From: Chloromonas sp. AAM2
Taxonomy: Eukaryota > Chlorophyta > Chlorophyceae > Chlamydomonadales > Chlamydomonadaceae
Length of the DNA stretch: 14,203 bases
Direction of reading: 5' to 3'
Assembly: GCA_004335635.1 (NCBI GenBank)
Contig: QAXH01006487.1
Coordinates: 1 to 14,203 of the forward strand
Within the stretch, counting starts at the first letter, position 1; every line of letters begins with the position of its first letter. This document shows, in pieces, positions 1 through 9,218 of this stretch. Under the pieces are notes generated by a model that worked only from the letters and a program-made list of their open reading frames with translations, had not been told where the DNA came from and made no database searches. A program made the position numbers and the translations under genes.

Positions 1-633
1 AGTTGGAGCTCAACGTCTGTGATCCTTTCAATAGTGGTGTGTTTGGTCACAGGGTCTTCAAACAAATGTTGCATCTAGAATGACTGGGAATGCAGAACTT
101 GGGATGGCGATGACTGTCATGATGCACCGCATGCTGTGCATGCCTGGCATGGTCGTCAGACTGGACACAGTTCTTGCAAAGTTCCACCTGCCCGCGCTTG
201 CCCGTCCTTTGCGTATGCGTGAATTGTTGCATGAGGCTGTGTGCTGTGCCATAAGGAGGGGTTGAAGCCATGTGGGCACGCTCTTATTGCCAGGTGTTCC
301 TGCTTAGCAAGGAGCAGACGTTGATAGAAGCCATGAGAGGGCACCTGTAATACAATAGCTAGCTTGCCGCAGAAACACTTCGCCATCCGTCTCTGTAAAG
401 TTGCTGCAGCCTCGGAAACCAGCAGCAAGGTGTAGTGCCACAGCCTATGCAGCAACCTTACAGAACGCTTCTTGTTCAGGAGCCGGTGAGACCACAGTAC
501 AAACTATTATATTCTGCAAGTTCGGAAATGTTCATTGGAAGCCAGGGGAGGACACCCGAGCCTTGAGGTACCCCTTCTAGAGCCAAAGGAGGATATCATG
601 GGCGCTATAATACAAGGTACAACTAGTACGCTG
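1..633. other. No gene supported
   Basis: Several short open frames overlap on both strands here, but none shows a recognisable motif, a convincing splice signal or a clear start. The stretch lies downstream of the minus-strand gene that ends at 634, so it may include that gene's 3' untranslated region. Confidence 0.4.
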
Positions 634-1738
634 TTAACCGAGGGGGCACTTTCGCCAGTACCCAAACACGAGCGCCCCTCTGCCAGCAGGGGTGCTGAAT
701 GGCTGACCTCTAAGCACCGCTAGCCTAGCTGACGTCACCCCCCCTTCACACCCGTCCCTCTTTTCATCCCCTTCTTCATCCCGTTCATCCTCTTCCTCTT
801 CTTCTTCCTCAGACTTGTTGTCATTACTCCAAGTGCTGATTTCCGCAAAACGTGCCATCGCCTGCTGCGCCTCTTCATTGAATCTCTCCATTGCCTCAGC
901 AGGCATCACTTGCCCGTTCAGGCATGCCTCATCGCCATCATCATCATATGATTCCTCTGGCGGCTGCCAGCTGGATGTAACAGGCAGCACGTGGCTGGCT
1001 GGTGCCGGCGCATTGCAGCGCAGCGGCAACAAGCTGTGGCTTTGGCTGCCTGGTCCCGGCCACGGCCTTGCCCTTCCAGCCCTCCCCGGCCCCACTGCAG
1101 CAGGGCTGCGGGCTGCCCTGTGACTGCTGTGTGCGTTCTGATGCTTGTTGGTTTCGCTGCTGGTCCGCGGCCTGTGACGGCCATGATGCTTGATGCTGCT
1201 ATGACCAGTCAAATGCTGGCCTGAGGGGCTTGGCAGGCTGGACAGGCCAATGGGCTTGTACCAACGCTTGAAGTTCAAGTCCTGGACAACATCTTCCCAT
1301 CTCATGAGCGATACCTAAACAGCAACAGCAGCAATTGACAGCAATTGTAGTTCCAATCAAATGCTTCTAACAGGGACCTAGCTCCACAGCGTGACGAGAG
1401 CTGAACGTGACGAGAGCTGAACTTGACGAGAGCTAGCTCCATACATCCATCCTTATGGACCACGTAGTCACAGTGTGGTATGTGCAGCATGTATGTCCAA
1501 CATCATAACATCGAGTTGAACGCCTTTGCATACAAATCAGGGTGCTGCCTTGCGCCCAATCCCGGTTTGTTGTGCCTTGGCAACCTTGCCTTGGTGATTC
1601 CCCCATGCCTAGCCTGGCAGCATCTTCGCCTGTCCGCACTCACCGCTCTGAAGTGCTTTGTCTTGTCATCCAGGCCCAGCATTGCCAAGGGCACCTGCAG
1701 CCCAGCAGGCAACCGCATGGCCACGATTTGACAAGCCA
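634..1738 (-). CDS. Unknown protein, last two exons, acidic C-terminus
   Basis: I do not recognise this protein. Two minus-strand exons fit together. The first is 1738-1644; it follows a CAG acceptor and ends in a strong GTGAGT donor. The second is 1314-634; it follows a pyrimidine-rich tract and TAG, and ends with TAA at 636-634. The 329-base intron is phase 0 on both sides and the junction reads KHFRA/VSLMRWEDVVQDL. The visible part is about 257 residues. Its first 55 or so residues, including LDDKTKHFRA and FKRWYKPIG, look like a folded domain. A Ser/Pro/Arg/His-rich stretch follows, then a possible helix (EAMERFNEEAQQAMARFAEI) and a long Glu/Asp run (SEEEEEEEDERDEEGDEK). The first exon starts mid-codon (two bases), so more exons must lie at higher coordinates; I could not place them. 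The far C-terminus after the acidic run is less certain, because a weak GTGACG donor occurs there. No function is proposed. Confidence 0.5.
1391..1438. repeat. 16-bp tandem repeat, three copies
   Basis: The unit GTGACGAGAGCTGAAC occurs twice exactly (1391-1406, 1407-1422), followed by a diverged third copy (1423-1438). It lies inside the proposed minus-strand intron 1643-1315. Confidence 0.85.
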
Positions 1739-2121
1739 CTGCACATACCTAGGCATTGGCCTAGTTGAATGCCCGACTGCAGTACTGTTCACAAAGGCAT
1801 GTAGGCCTCATCCAAGGTTCTGAGCGCTATACACATGCAACATGTGGTGCAAGCACTGCACGGCAGGCGCTTTCTGAAGGATCGAAAGCCTCTGGACGTG
1901 CTGAACCAAAAATTAGAGTTTGCTGAGCTATCTTGTGATTGCATTATCCCGAAAATGCCCACAGAGTGCAGCTTCTGGCCTCAGTCAAAGCATGATTCCG
2001 GAATTTCTGCCCAATACAACTTCTACGGCAGTGGCGCACTACGGGTGAATTGTTCAAATGTGTTGTTTCACATGAGCTTCATAAGGCCTGTGTTCACATG
2101 AGCTACCCAGCTGTCAAGCCT

Positions 2122-2152
2122 CTATGAACACTTCTTGGGCGGGTGTTCATAG
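2122..2152. repeat. 10-bp perfect inverted repeat (hairpin)
   Basis: CTATGAACAC at 2122-2131 is exactly complementary to GTGTTCATAG at 2143-2152, with an 11-base spacer. Just upstream, the 12-mer TTCACATGAGCT occurs twice in direct orientation (2067-2078 and 2093-2104). No function is evident. Confidence 0.7.
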
Positions 2153-2181
2153 CATCATGACGCACGTTGGCAAGGAAGGGA

Positions 2182-2596
2182 TTATTGGGCCGGCCGGACA
2201 GCATGCCCTGCGCCTTGGCTTTTGTAGAAGCAGAAGTGCTTGAACCTTTGAGGTGCGAGCTGAAACCTTGGCATACAGAGGTGAAAACCTGCAGGCATGG
2301 GCAATGTCAGATGCAGCATGTCGGTTCGGAGGGCTGGCAGGAGGGTGGTGCGATGTTCCGGCGTAATGCTCACATCTCTGCTGCTTGCAGGGTTGCGCCC
2401 AGTTGCGGGCGTAGAGCGCACTACGAAGGGCTGCAAGCGATTGAGCAGCCGCATCGCTGACATGGGTAGAGCCCGCCGAGGCGTCATGCCGGGAATGACA
2501 AACGGCGCAGATACGATAACCGCGTTGCCATCAGTCAAGCCTATTGCTTGCTTGATTCACTCGGACATCGTCCCGCGATTAGACACGCGAGGGTGA
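2182..2596. other. Region open on both strands, possible exon of unknown strand
   Basis: On the minus strand a frame is open across 2538-2182 (118 residues, including APFVIPGMTPRRALPMSAM). A GTGAGC donor-like site follows the codon ending at 2370 or so. On the plus strand a frame is open across 2297-2596, and a good acceptor (a pyrimidine-rich tract ending TTGCAG at about 2390) precedes its second half. Base composition looks more coding-like than its surroundings, but I cannot choose a strand. The minus reading could be an earlier exon of the left gene, yet its phase (0) does not fit the exon at 1738 (phase 1) directly. Confidence 0.2.
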
Positions 2597-2813
2597 GAGA
2601 CCCGGTTTTGAAAAAATGACCCGGATGGTATGATGAGGCTGGGCGATCCACAGCTTTGTTCTATTGCTTGTTAGATGGCATGATGCAGCAAACAGCTAAC
2701 CACCCACTGCCTTGTTCATGATGGGTGTTCATGTGATGCCCAGCTCTGTGTACCACTCCAGAACAACGCAGTTCACACTGAAGCACCAGTTTTGGTTTGC
2801 TTTTCGGTCATGC

Positions 2814-2909
2814 GATTCTTAGGTTAGGGATTCTGGGATTCTATAGGGATTCTAGATTCTAGGAGGACGCTAGATTCTAGGAGGATTCTAGACTCTAGGA
2901 TTCTAGATT
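2814..2909. repeat. Degenerate GATTCTAG tandem array
   Basis: About ten imperfect copies of GATTCTAG / GGATTCTA follow each other. The array opens with TTAGGTTAGGGATT (2819-2832), and that same 14-mer recurs alone at 3121-3134. The TTAGGTTAGGG core resembles telomere-type repeats, but there are too few units to call it an interstitial telomere. Confidence 0.75.
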
Positions 2910-3507
2910 GGGGGTCAGGTTGCCTGCAGTGCTGCTGTGGGGGTGTGCCACAGCGGCCTTACACACTGCAGGGTGCACAGCCATGCCGATGGTGGCCAGC
3001 CTATGGTGGCTGTCCGAGTTCTTTGGATGGAGCCACTGTACTACGTCTCTCTCTCCAGAGAGATGTATACAACCAGGTAAGGCTAGAAGGGTAAACCTTC
3101 GCAGACCTTCCCCACACTGGTTAGGTTAGGGATTAAGCGCATGTCATGATGGAACCATGGCCCCGACAGGCCGTCTAGCTGAGGTGTGACTGGCCCATTT
3201 CTCCAGATGCAGATGTTTTTGAGCGCAGCGCACCAGCGTGGCAGGCTTCTTGATCAAAGAAGGTGGTCGGAGGGGTCTTTTGGGTTTCCAAGCTTTATCA
3301 TTGGGGTTGCAGCAGTACTACGCAGTACAAGTGACTCGAACGTCTGGTTAGTTACAATCGCTGTAAATCTGTATTACCGTTCCTGAGGTGAACACTTGTA
3401 GTCAATATGCTTAGGTTTGCGTACACAGAAAGCAAAGAAAGTGGTATGTAGGCATGGGCGGCAATTCTTTGTGTCGAGCAGCTGTACCCTGCGCAGCACA
3501 GACAGGC

Positions 3508-3615
3508 GTGCAGGCCATTGCTGCTGGGGGCAAACATCCCCTCGCCCTGCTCACCAACGGCGCCGTGTTTGCCTGGGGCTGCAACTCTGAAGGTCATGAC
3601 CAGCCATGGCTTTGA
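3508..3615 (+). pseudogene. Isolated RCC1-type repeat fragment, interrupted
   Basis: The plus-strand frame from 3508 reads VQAIAAGGKHPLALLTNGAV and continues FAWGCNSEG. This matches the core of an RCC1 beta-propeller blade (AAGG-x-H-x-LAL ... G-x-V-x-x-WG-x-N-x-x-G). The usual QLG that follows is missing; the frame reads HDQPWL and stops at TGA 3613-3615. After the stop the same frame continues with TFGRTELPSP, which could be the decayed rest of the blade. No second blade is visible nearby, whereas functional RCC1 proteins carry several. I read this as a relic or a captured fragment. It could instead be one exon of a gene whose splice donor I cannot see (GTCATG after GAAG would be a poor donor). 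Confidence 0.4.
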
Positions 3616-3797
3616 ACCTTTGGTCGCACAGAGTTGCCATCCCCTAACCCGCCGGATGAGGGCGCCTGCATCTACATGCCAACAGCTACATCCTGCAGTT
3701 CTTTTTTTCGGGGCACTGTATTCTCCAGCCCAGCTCAGCACCCTTCCACGATCTCCACCACTCCCTCCTTGTAACATTAGATAGCGTCGTTCTTTTA

Positions 3798-3807
3798 ATC
3801 ATCGTCG

Positions 3808-3840
<33 letters not shown>

Positions 3841-3841
3841 C
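3798..3841. repeat. ATC trinucleotide microsatellite
   Basis: About fourteen ATC units run in a row, with two GTC variants near the left end. The array lies about 210 bases upstream of the ORP start codon, in probable promoter or 5' leader sequence. Confidence 0.9.
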
Positions 3842-4045
3842 AGGTTATGGCGTGAGCATGGCTGGCCAGGTACTCGCTGACCCGCTCTCAAGTCCGCTGC
3901 AACTGGACCTGCGAGTGCACCGCTGTGTAGCACTGCGTTACGGCTCAGGCTCTTGACATAAAGCAACGTTGTGCAAACGAAAACCGACATCAAATTCCGA
4001 AACTTTGAGGAAAGAATCAACTGACGAGTTTGTAGTTGCAATACT

Positions 4046-4129
4046 ATGGAAAATGCCAAGTCTTTTCAAGACTTTCAACAAGGCGATCAAAGGCAGCACA
4101 AGCAAGCCAAGCCCTGTGGTTGGAACTGA
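4046..4129 (+). other. Upstream ORF overlapping the ORP start
   Basis: An ATG at 4046, seven bases before the proposed ORP start at 4053 and in another frame, opens a 27-codon ORF that ends with TGA at 4127-4129. Its context (A at -3, G at +4) is at least as good as that of the ORP ATG (A at -3, C at +4). If transcription starts upstream, it could lower ORP translation through leaky scanning. No regulation has been shown. Confidence 0.35.
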
Positions 4130-7100
4130 GAACGGACAGGCCCTGACGGTGGTCACCAATGGCAGCGGATCGCTTCACGACGCTCCAGAGTTGCACACCG
4201 TGCGTGCTGCCGGAGACGCAGCAAGTTGGAAGCCACGCATGAGAACCCTAGAGCAAACCCCTCGTCATGTGTGCAGGCGCAATTGCATCCGGATGCGCAC
4301 GCTGAAGGTGGACTGGCATGCAACAACGACACGCTTTTGAAAGAGCAACGCGAGTACGTTCCTGCTGGGTACCTGGTCATGAACAAGTTTATGCATGTTG
4401 TTGCGCACCTTGCTGCAATTGCATGCCTTTCCCTCAATTGCAGAGCCATCACAGCATGGATTACGTCAATGGGCAAAAAGATTTTCACTGGAAACTTCAA
4501 CCTTATATCCACGCCATTTCCTGTTATTATGTTCGAACCCAGGTGAGGGATGTGAAATTGAACCAGGAGCTCACCTTATGATGTTGTGTCGGCTACTGAG
4601 GGGCAACTACATACGGTTCACGTTGAAGGCCGTGGCTATGCAAGGACCTGCAAGCTGACAGGGATCCAGACTTCTTGACAACAACACATAACCAGGAACG
4701 AGCTCAACATTCACAAACCACGAGCAGCTTCCAGCCTTATTCCAAACCAAGCCATTCAAGTTCACTGCGTGCGCTAACTCGAGTCCTTCTGAAGCGTCAA
4801 GTTCATTGGCTGTGCTTAATCATCTTTTGGGCGAGTTATTTGGGCCATGCAGCTGCAGCATGGTGGCCAGCGTGAGGCAAGCATCAGCAGCATGGCAGCT
4901 GCAGGAGATCCTCTCAAGGCGGAAGCAACAGAGGGACAGAGGCTGCAGGCTCGGTTCAGCCAGCCAGGCTCGGTTCAGCAGGCCATAGTGATATGTTGGC
5001 ATTAAAAACTGACTCAAGTCACCATTTTTGGGTATTGGTGCCTGTAACGCCAGGATCCAGGTTAATGGGAGCCCGTATTTTGAAGGCCCAGCCGGCCACC
5101 ACTTTACCATGCCAAAAAGTGCATCCGGTAAAGTGTAAAATTAGTAAAATTAGTACAATTAGACCGAGTCGGTAAACTAAAGTGTTCTCCGGTATAACCC
5201 TGGTCCTTCACCCGTTGCACTGCTTTTTGTGGTTTCTCGCTGCCCCCAGGTCCTATCTGGAAAAGCTTGCGGACGTGTGGGTGTACCCGCACTACCTGCG
5301 GCAAGCCAGTGCAGCCCCCAACCCCCTGGAGCGCATGAAGCTGGTCGTCACGTGGTTCATTGCAGGCAAGCGAGGCTACACGGATGAGCAGCACACCAGG
5401 CCATGTTGTGACTGCTTGCCTGTTGCCGTGCTAACATACGGGACTACGGCATGTGGCACGGACCAAAGGGCAAGCACTTGGGCAGAAGATGTTGTACACG
5501 TGCTGAGTTGGTGCGCACAGCAAGCTGATGCTCAGCTGCCTTCCTGGCCCATGTGCAGGTCTGCACCATGGCTTTGAGAAGTGGAAGAAGCCCTTCAACC
5601 CCATCCTGGGGGAGACATGGCAGGCCACCCTGTCGGATGGCAGCCGCATGCACATGGAGCAGATCAGCCACCACCCGCCTGTCACAGCGTTCAACCTTGA
5701 AGGCCCAGGTGTGCGGTGGGGAGTTGCCATGCAGTGGAGAGAGCACGTGTGACAGGTGCAGCGGTGCTGACAACACCACCACTGGGTCATGCCAGCACCT
5801 CAACAGCATAGCTCGACAACTCGGGATGTTTCATGACTGGACGAGCTTGGTTAAGGCCATTCATCACGGACTGGACGAGTTAAGACTTGGTTAAGGTTAT
5901 TCATCACATCGGTATCCATGCTGACAGATTCCTGCAGTGCCAGTCACTAGGACTGCTAATCATCAAATGTAAAGCATTGAGCTTAGCACGGGCAGCTGTA
6001 GGCAGGGTGGCTGTGTCACAACAGCCTCGCTCCCTCGCACGCGTCTGTGTCTGCAATCAAGCTGTCGTCTTCATGGCTGCATGCAGAGAATGCATACCGT
6101 TTCTCTGGGCTTTCTCAGCCGAACGTGGCGATTGTTCTCAAGTACTACGGCTTCAAGACAATGGCCAAGGGCTTCAGACAGCTGGACTTTCCGGACGGCT
6201 CACGCATCGACATTCATTACCCTGGGTGGGGCGCAAGCGGTGCACTTGCAACTGCATACTGCAGGCAATGGCAGCCACTGAACCGGCAGCAGTGTGCTGC
6301 GCTGCAACACATGGGTGACCACCTAGGCAGGACTGCATGCCTTTTGTGAGCTTGAGCTGTTGCTTTGCTGTGCAATTGAGTACCATACGCTTGTGTCCTG
6401 GTCGTAATGCTGCCCGCATTTTGCGCGTGTCTCTGTCTGCCCTACTGCTACCCTTATCCTGCTGCTGTGCCTGCTTTACCTGAGGCCCTGTCTGCCCCTC
6501 CCTCACAGTTACTACATCAAGGGTGTGGTGTACAGCACACGGCCACGTGCGGAGGTGGATGGGTCGGCTGTGTTCACGGACCTCAAGAACGGCTTAAGAG
6601 CAGTGGTCAGGTTTGGGCCCAACAAGGGCGCGCGGGCGCAGATCCTGAGGCGGTCCGATGCAGTCATTGGGGAGATCTATGAGATGAGCAGAGGGGCAGT
6701 GGCTAGCGAGGTGAGATGGCTGTCCCACCCTGCGGACTGTACGAGTAGGCGCAGCTGAGGTGCTAGCTGCACTTACAGACAGGCAACAAATAGGCATCAC
6801 TGCCGCGCTCTGTCTTATCTATCACAGTATGTGGATGCCTTGAGAAGCCGTGCATGTGAGGCGAGATGGCCGCCCGGCCTTGGCGATAGGCACAGCTACG
6901 GTGGTGCTTGTGGTAGCAGCACTGCAGCTACTGCTCCTACTGTCATGTCATTGCCCTGGCAAGCCATACATGGCGCAAAATAGTGCGGCCGCCGTTCAAT
7001 TCTTCGTTGCCTTGGATGTGTAGAATTTGGTAGCCGGACATAAGCACAACCATATAACATTCCACAGAAGAGTAGTGCAGCCGTCAATAGTGTACGTCTT

Positions 7101-8330
7101 GAGCACGTCATACACCTCGCTGCCTGCCTTTCTTGCAGGTCGCCGCTGCTGTGAACGAGCCTACTGACTTGTGCGGTGAGAGCTCCTCGGAAATAGACGC
7201 CGCAGTGCAGCGCACGGACCACGGGCGAGCGTCTGACGACGACTTTGAAAACGCCTCGGAGTCTGAGTGGGAGTTGCGGGAACTGCGGCAGGCGGCTGAG
7301 GAGCAGCGCGACACCGACAGCCCGATAGCCACGGGCCGGCACCAGCGCAGCACCTCACAGAATCGAGTCCTGTCTGATGCGGCAGCCATGCTGACCCTAA
7401 CAGCCGCTGCAACGGGCGAAAGCAACCCTGCGTTTGGGCTGGGGCCTTTCTTGTACAATGAGCAAGCGGAAGCAGCAGATAACACCTCGCCACAACCTAG
7501 CGCATCATCGATTGCGCAAGTGAGCATGACATCGCAGACTGCAGACCCACCTGTTGCTAAAGCTTCCGACTTGAGTGTGGCATCAGGGCGGAACAACAGT
7601 GTTTCAAAGCAGCCTGAAGCTGCACCATCCTCTAGCGGTTTGCTATCAGGCTTCTCACGCATGATGGGCCTTACAACAACATCCGCATCAGCGACAGCGG
7701 CGGCAGAGCAGCCAGAGAATGCCGGGACGCTGCTCGCACGGTTTGAAGGCAGTTGGCTCAGCCATATCAACATAGACGGACAAAGGTGAGGCGCCTTGAA
7801 AGCGGGCAATGGACTGTCTGCGGCTAGTGGTGCATTATTACAGGCGGTCAAGGGGTTGCAAGCATCAGGCAGGGTTTGACAGTAGGATGCCCGCAAATCA
7901 GCAAAATGATTGTTTTCAACAACATTCGAGCATTTGCAATGGCCAACTTTACTGGCCCATGGTTTCCATCCGATGGGTCCCAGCTTCTGCGCTTTCATTG
8001 CAATAGGATTGGGTTATGCTTTTGCTGCCTGTCTGCCGGTGCCCCTTGCCGCTTCCAGTCGGTGCTGGTCTGGCCGTTTGCACATGCTGTCTCGTGAGCT
8101 CACGTGCTTTTTCATTCCACAGATACTGGACCCTCATGGCTGAGAAACCAGATACTTGGAAGCCTGTTGCCAACGCAATCCCCTCCGACAGCCGGTTCCG
8201 ACAGGATCTGGCCATGGTCAGGCAGGGCGACATCAAGGCGGCACAGACGTGGAAGGAGGAGCTAGAGATCCTACAGAGAAGGGATAAGAAGTTGAGAGAG
8301 GCGGGAGGGGCGCCTGTTGCCCACCACTAG
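4053..8330 (+). CDS. Oxysterol-binding protein-related protein (short ORP), nine exons
   Basis: This is a lipid-transfer protein of the OSBP/ORP/Osh family, which carries sterol or phospholipid against PI4P at membrane contacts. Exons: 4053-4199, 4277-4353, 4444-4542, 5250-5365, 5559-5708, 6087-6225, 6509-6710, 7139-7785, 8123-8330. All junctions keep codon phase and give 594 residues. The first 49 residues open with a cationic, amphipathic-looking segment (MPSLFKTFNKAIKG), and there is no PH domain. The sterol-binding domain begins near residue 76 (lid and FPVIMFEPRSYLEKLADVW). KKPFNPILGETW follows at 156-167 and the family signature EQISHHPPVTA at 180-190. The C-terminus keeps K570, E574 and R578, spaced like the PI4P-contacting Lys/Glu/Arg of yeast Osh4. 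Residues 311-505 are a Ser/Ala-rich insertion absent from ordinary ORPs; FEGSWLSHINID (from 513) resumes the fold. Exons 1-2 are least certain: a donor at 4369 instead of 4354 would add five residues. The ATG at 4053 is the only in-frame start. The stop is TAG at 8328. Confidence 0.88.
5366..5558 (+). other. GC-AG intron in the ORP gene
   Basis: This intron joins FIA-G to G-LHHGFEKW. The only donor that keeps the conserved protein in frame is AG/GCAAGC, starting with GC; no GT lies at the junction. The acceptor is GTGCAG at 5553-5558. The sequence resembles the usual GC-donor context AG/GCAAGT. All other introns of this gene begin with GT and all end with CAG. Confidence 0.8.
5835..5907. repeat. 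Direct duplication of about 33 bp in ORP intron 5
   Basis: GACTGGACGAG followed by CTTGGTTAAGG and CCATTCATCAC (5835-5867) is repeated at 5869-5907. The second copy has a six-base insertion after the first block and two substitutions. It lies wholly inside the 5709-6086 intron. Confidence 0.85.
7241..7261 (+). other. FFAT-like motif in the ORP insertion
   Basis: Codons 345-351 of the ORP read DFENASE and follow acidic Ser/Asp residues (RASDD). The FFAT consensus is EFFDAxE with an acidic flank, and it binds the ER protein VAP. Here the key Phe (position 2), Ala (5) and Glu (7) are kept, position 1 is the conservative Asp, and positions 3 and 4 (Glu, Asn) deviate. Many ORPs use FFAT motifs to reach ER contact sites, usually between the PH and lipid-binding domains. 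The assignment is an inference from the motif alone. Confidence 0.4.
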
Positions 8331-8934
8331 GCCATGCAGGCCTGGATCACGGTGGCAGAGCGGAGCCGGTCCCAAGCCCACCTCCTGTTGCACGCCTGCT
8401 GGACTTGGTGTCTTTTGGTCACGTACTGGATTCATGGTGCGGGGTGCTGTGCTCATTCATTGAAGGAAGGCAGTCCAGCCATGTGGCCGTGCATGCACCA
8501 GTACGACCACACACATTCAGACAGATGCGGTGTCAGCTGCGCCGGGTAGCATCTGCACTGCTGGTCTTGAGCCGCATGCACAGGGGTGACCTGTGGGGTG
8601 ACCTGTGCGTGCCTGCTTGCTGTCCGTGGTGCGCTTGACAAGCCTCAAAAGGCAGGCATGGCAGGAGCAGACAAAGAGGATGTGGCATGCAACTGGCCTA
8701 GGTCGTATGTGGATGACCATTTCTCGAAGATTGTTTTTGTTGCATGTAGTTGGTTGGCAAGCAGTTGACTAAGGTGTGCGTCTTCACCATATGGTATACG
8801 TCTTGTTTTGGTGAAGCAGTGTTTGGTTGCCGAATCCTGCCACAGGATGTGCAGATAAAACCCTTGTTGGAGGGGCCAGTGAGCAAGTCATCTGAGGACA
8901 ATAAGCAGCCAGCATGACTTCTATAGCTGGAAGA

Positions 8935-9108
8935 TCAATATAGTGTGCGTGTGTGCAGTGGTGGCCGCCCGCCTCCTTGGGGTGGCAGCCAAGCCCTGTG
9001 CCCCCCGGTGGAAGATTCTGCAGTCCTTGAAGGCTTCTTCTTTTGCTTCTTGCCGCAAGTCCCATAATGAGACTTGCGGCGATGACCGCGTTTACGCTTG
9101 CTGGGCAT
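8935..9108 (-). CDS. Small very basic hypothetical ORF
   Basis: An ATG at 9108-9106 opens a 57-residue frame ending with TGA at 8937-8935. Its N-terminus is extremely basic (MPSKRKRGHRRKS, then GKKQKKK) and resembles a bipartite nuclear localisation signal. The rest is Gly/Pro-rich. TTTCCAG, a possible acceptor, lies just upstream in the same open frame, so this could be a last exon rather than a whole gene. It also holds a perfect hairpin, and the frame is flanked by a direct repeat, so chance or a small repeat element is a real alternative. It is not similar to anything I recognise. Confidence 0.22.
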   Translation of the reverse strand: MPSKRKRGHRRKSHYGTCGKKQKKKPSRTAESSTGGHRAWLPPQGGGRPPLHTRTLY

Positions 9109-9160
9109 CAGACTAACGTCTGGAAATGAGACTGACACCGGGGATGTGTGCAGTGGTGGC
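8951..9160. repeat. Direct repeat flanking a hairpin
   Basis: GTGTGCAGTGGTGGC occurs at 8951-8965 and again at 9146-9160. Between them, GCCGCAAGTC (9052-9061) pairs perfectly with GACTTGCGGC (9071-9080) around a nine-base loop. The arrangement is reminiscent of a small inserted unit, but there are no terminal inverted repeats to support a transposon call. Confidence 0.5.
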
Positions 9161-9218
9161 AAAAGGTTTGGTTGTAGTGGGGGGGACGTAGGGGGGGACG
9201 TAGTGGTTGTTATCGTGG

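Larger units (their letters stand above)
1739..4052. other. Mostly non-coding region between divergent genes
   Basis: This region separates the unknown minus-strand gene from the plus-strand ORP gene, so it should hold the ORP promoter and the missing 5' exons of the left gene. I found no TATA box or other promoter element that I would defend. The items that stand out are listed separately: an inverted repeat, a two-way open region, a GATTCTAG array, an RCC1-like fragment and an ATC microsatellite. A plus-strand frame at about 1835-2101 (88 residues) shows no recognisable motif. Confidence 0.4.

Noticed and set aside
3352..3777. A 141-residue minus-strand open frame
   Set aside because: It overlaps the RCC1-like plus-strand sequence and itself shows no motif; it looks like a shadow frame.
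6711..7138. A small extra ORP exon near 6829-6870, after a TATCACAG acceptor-like site
   Set aside because: Exon 7 (ending phase 0) and exon 8 (starting phase 0) already join cleanly, and the candidate has no ORP similarity.
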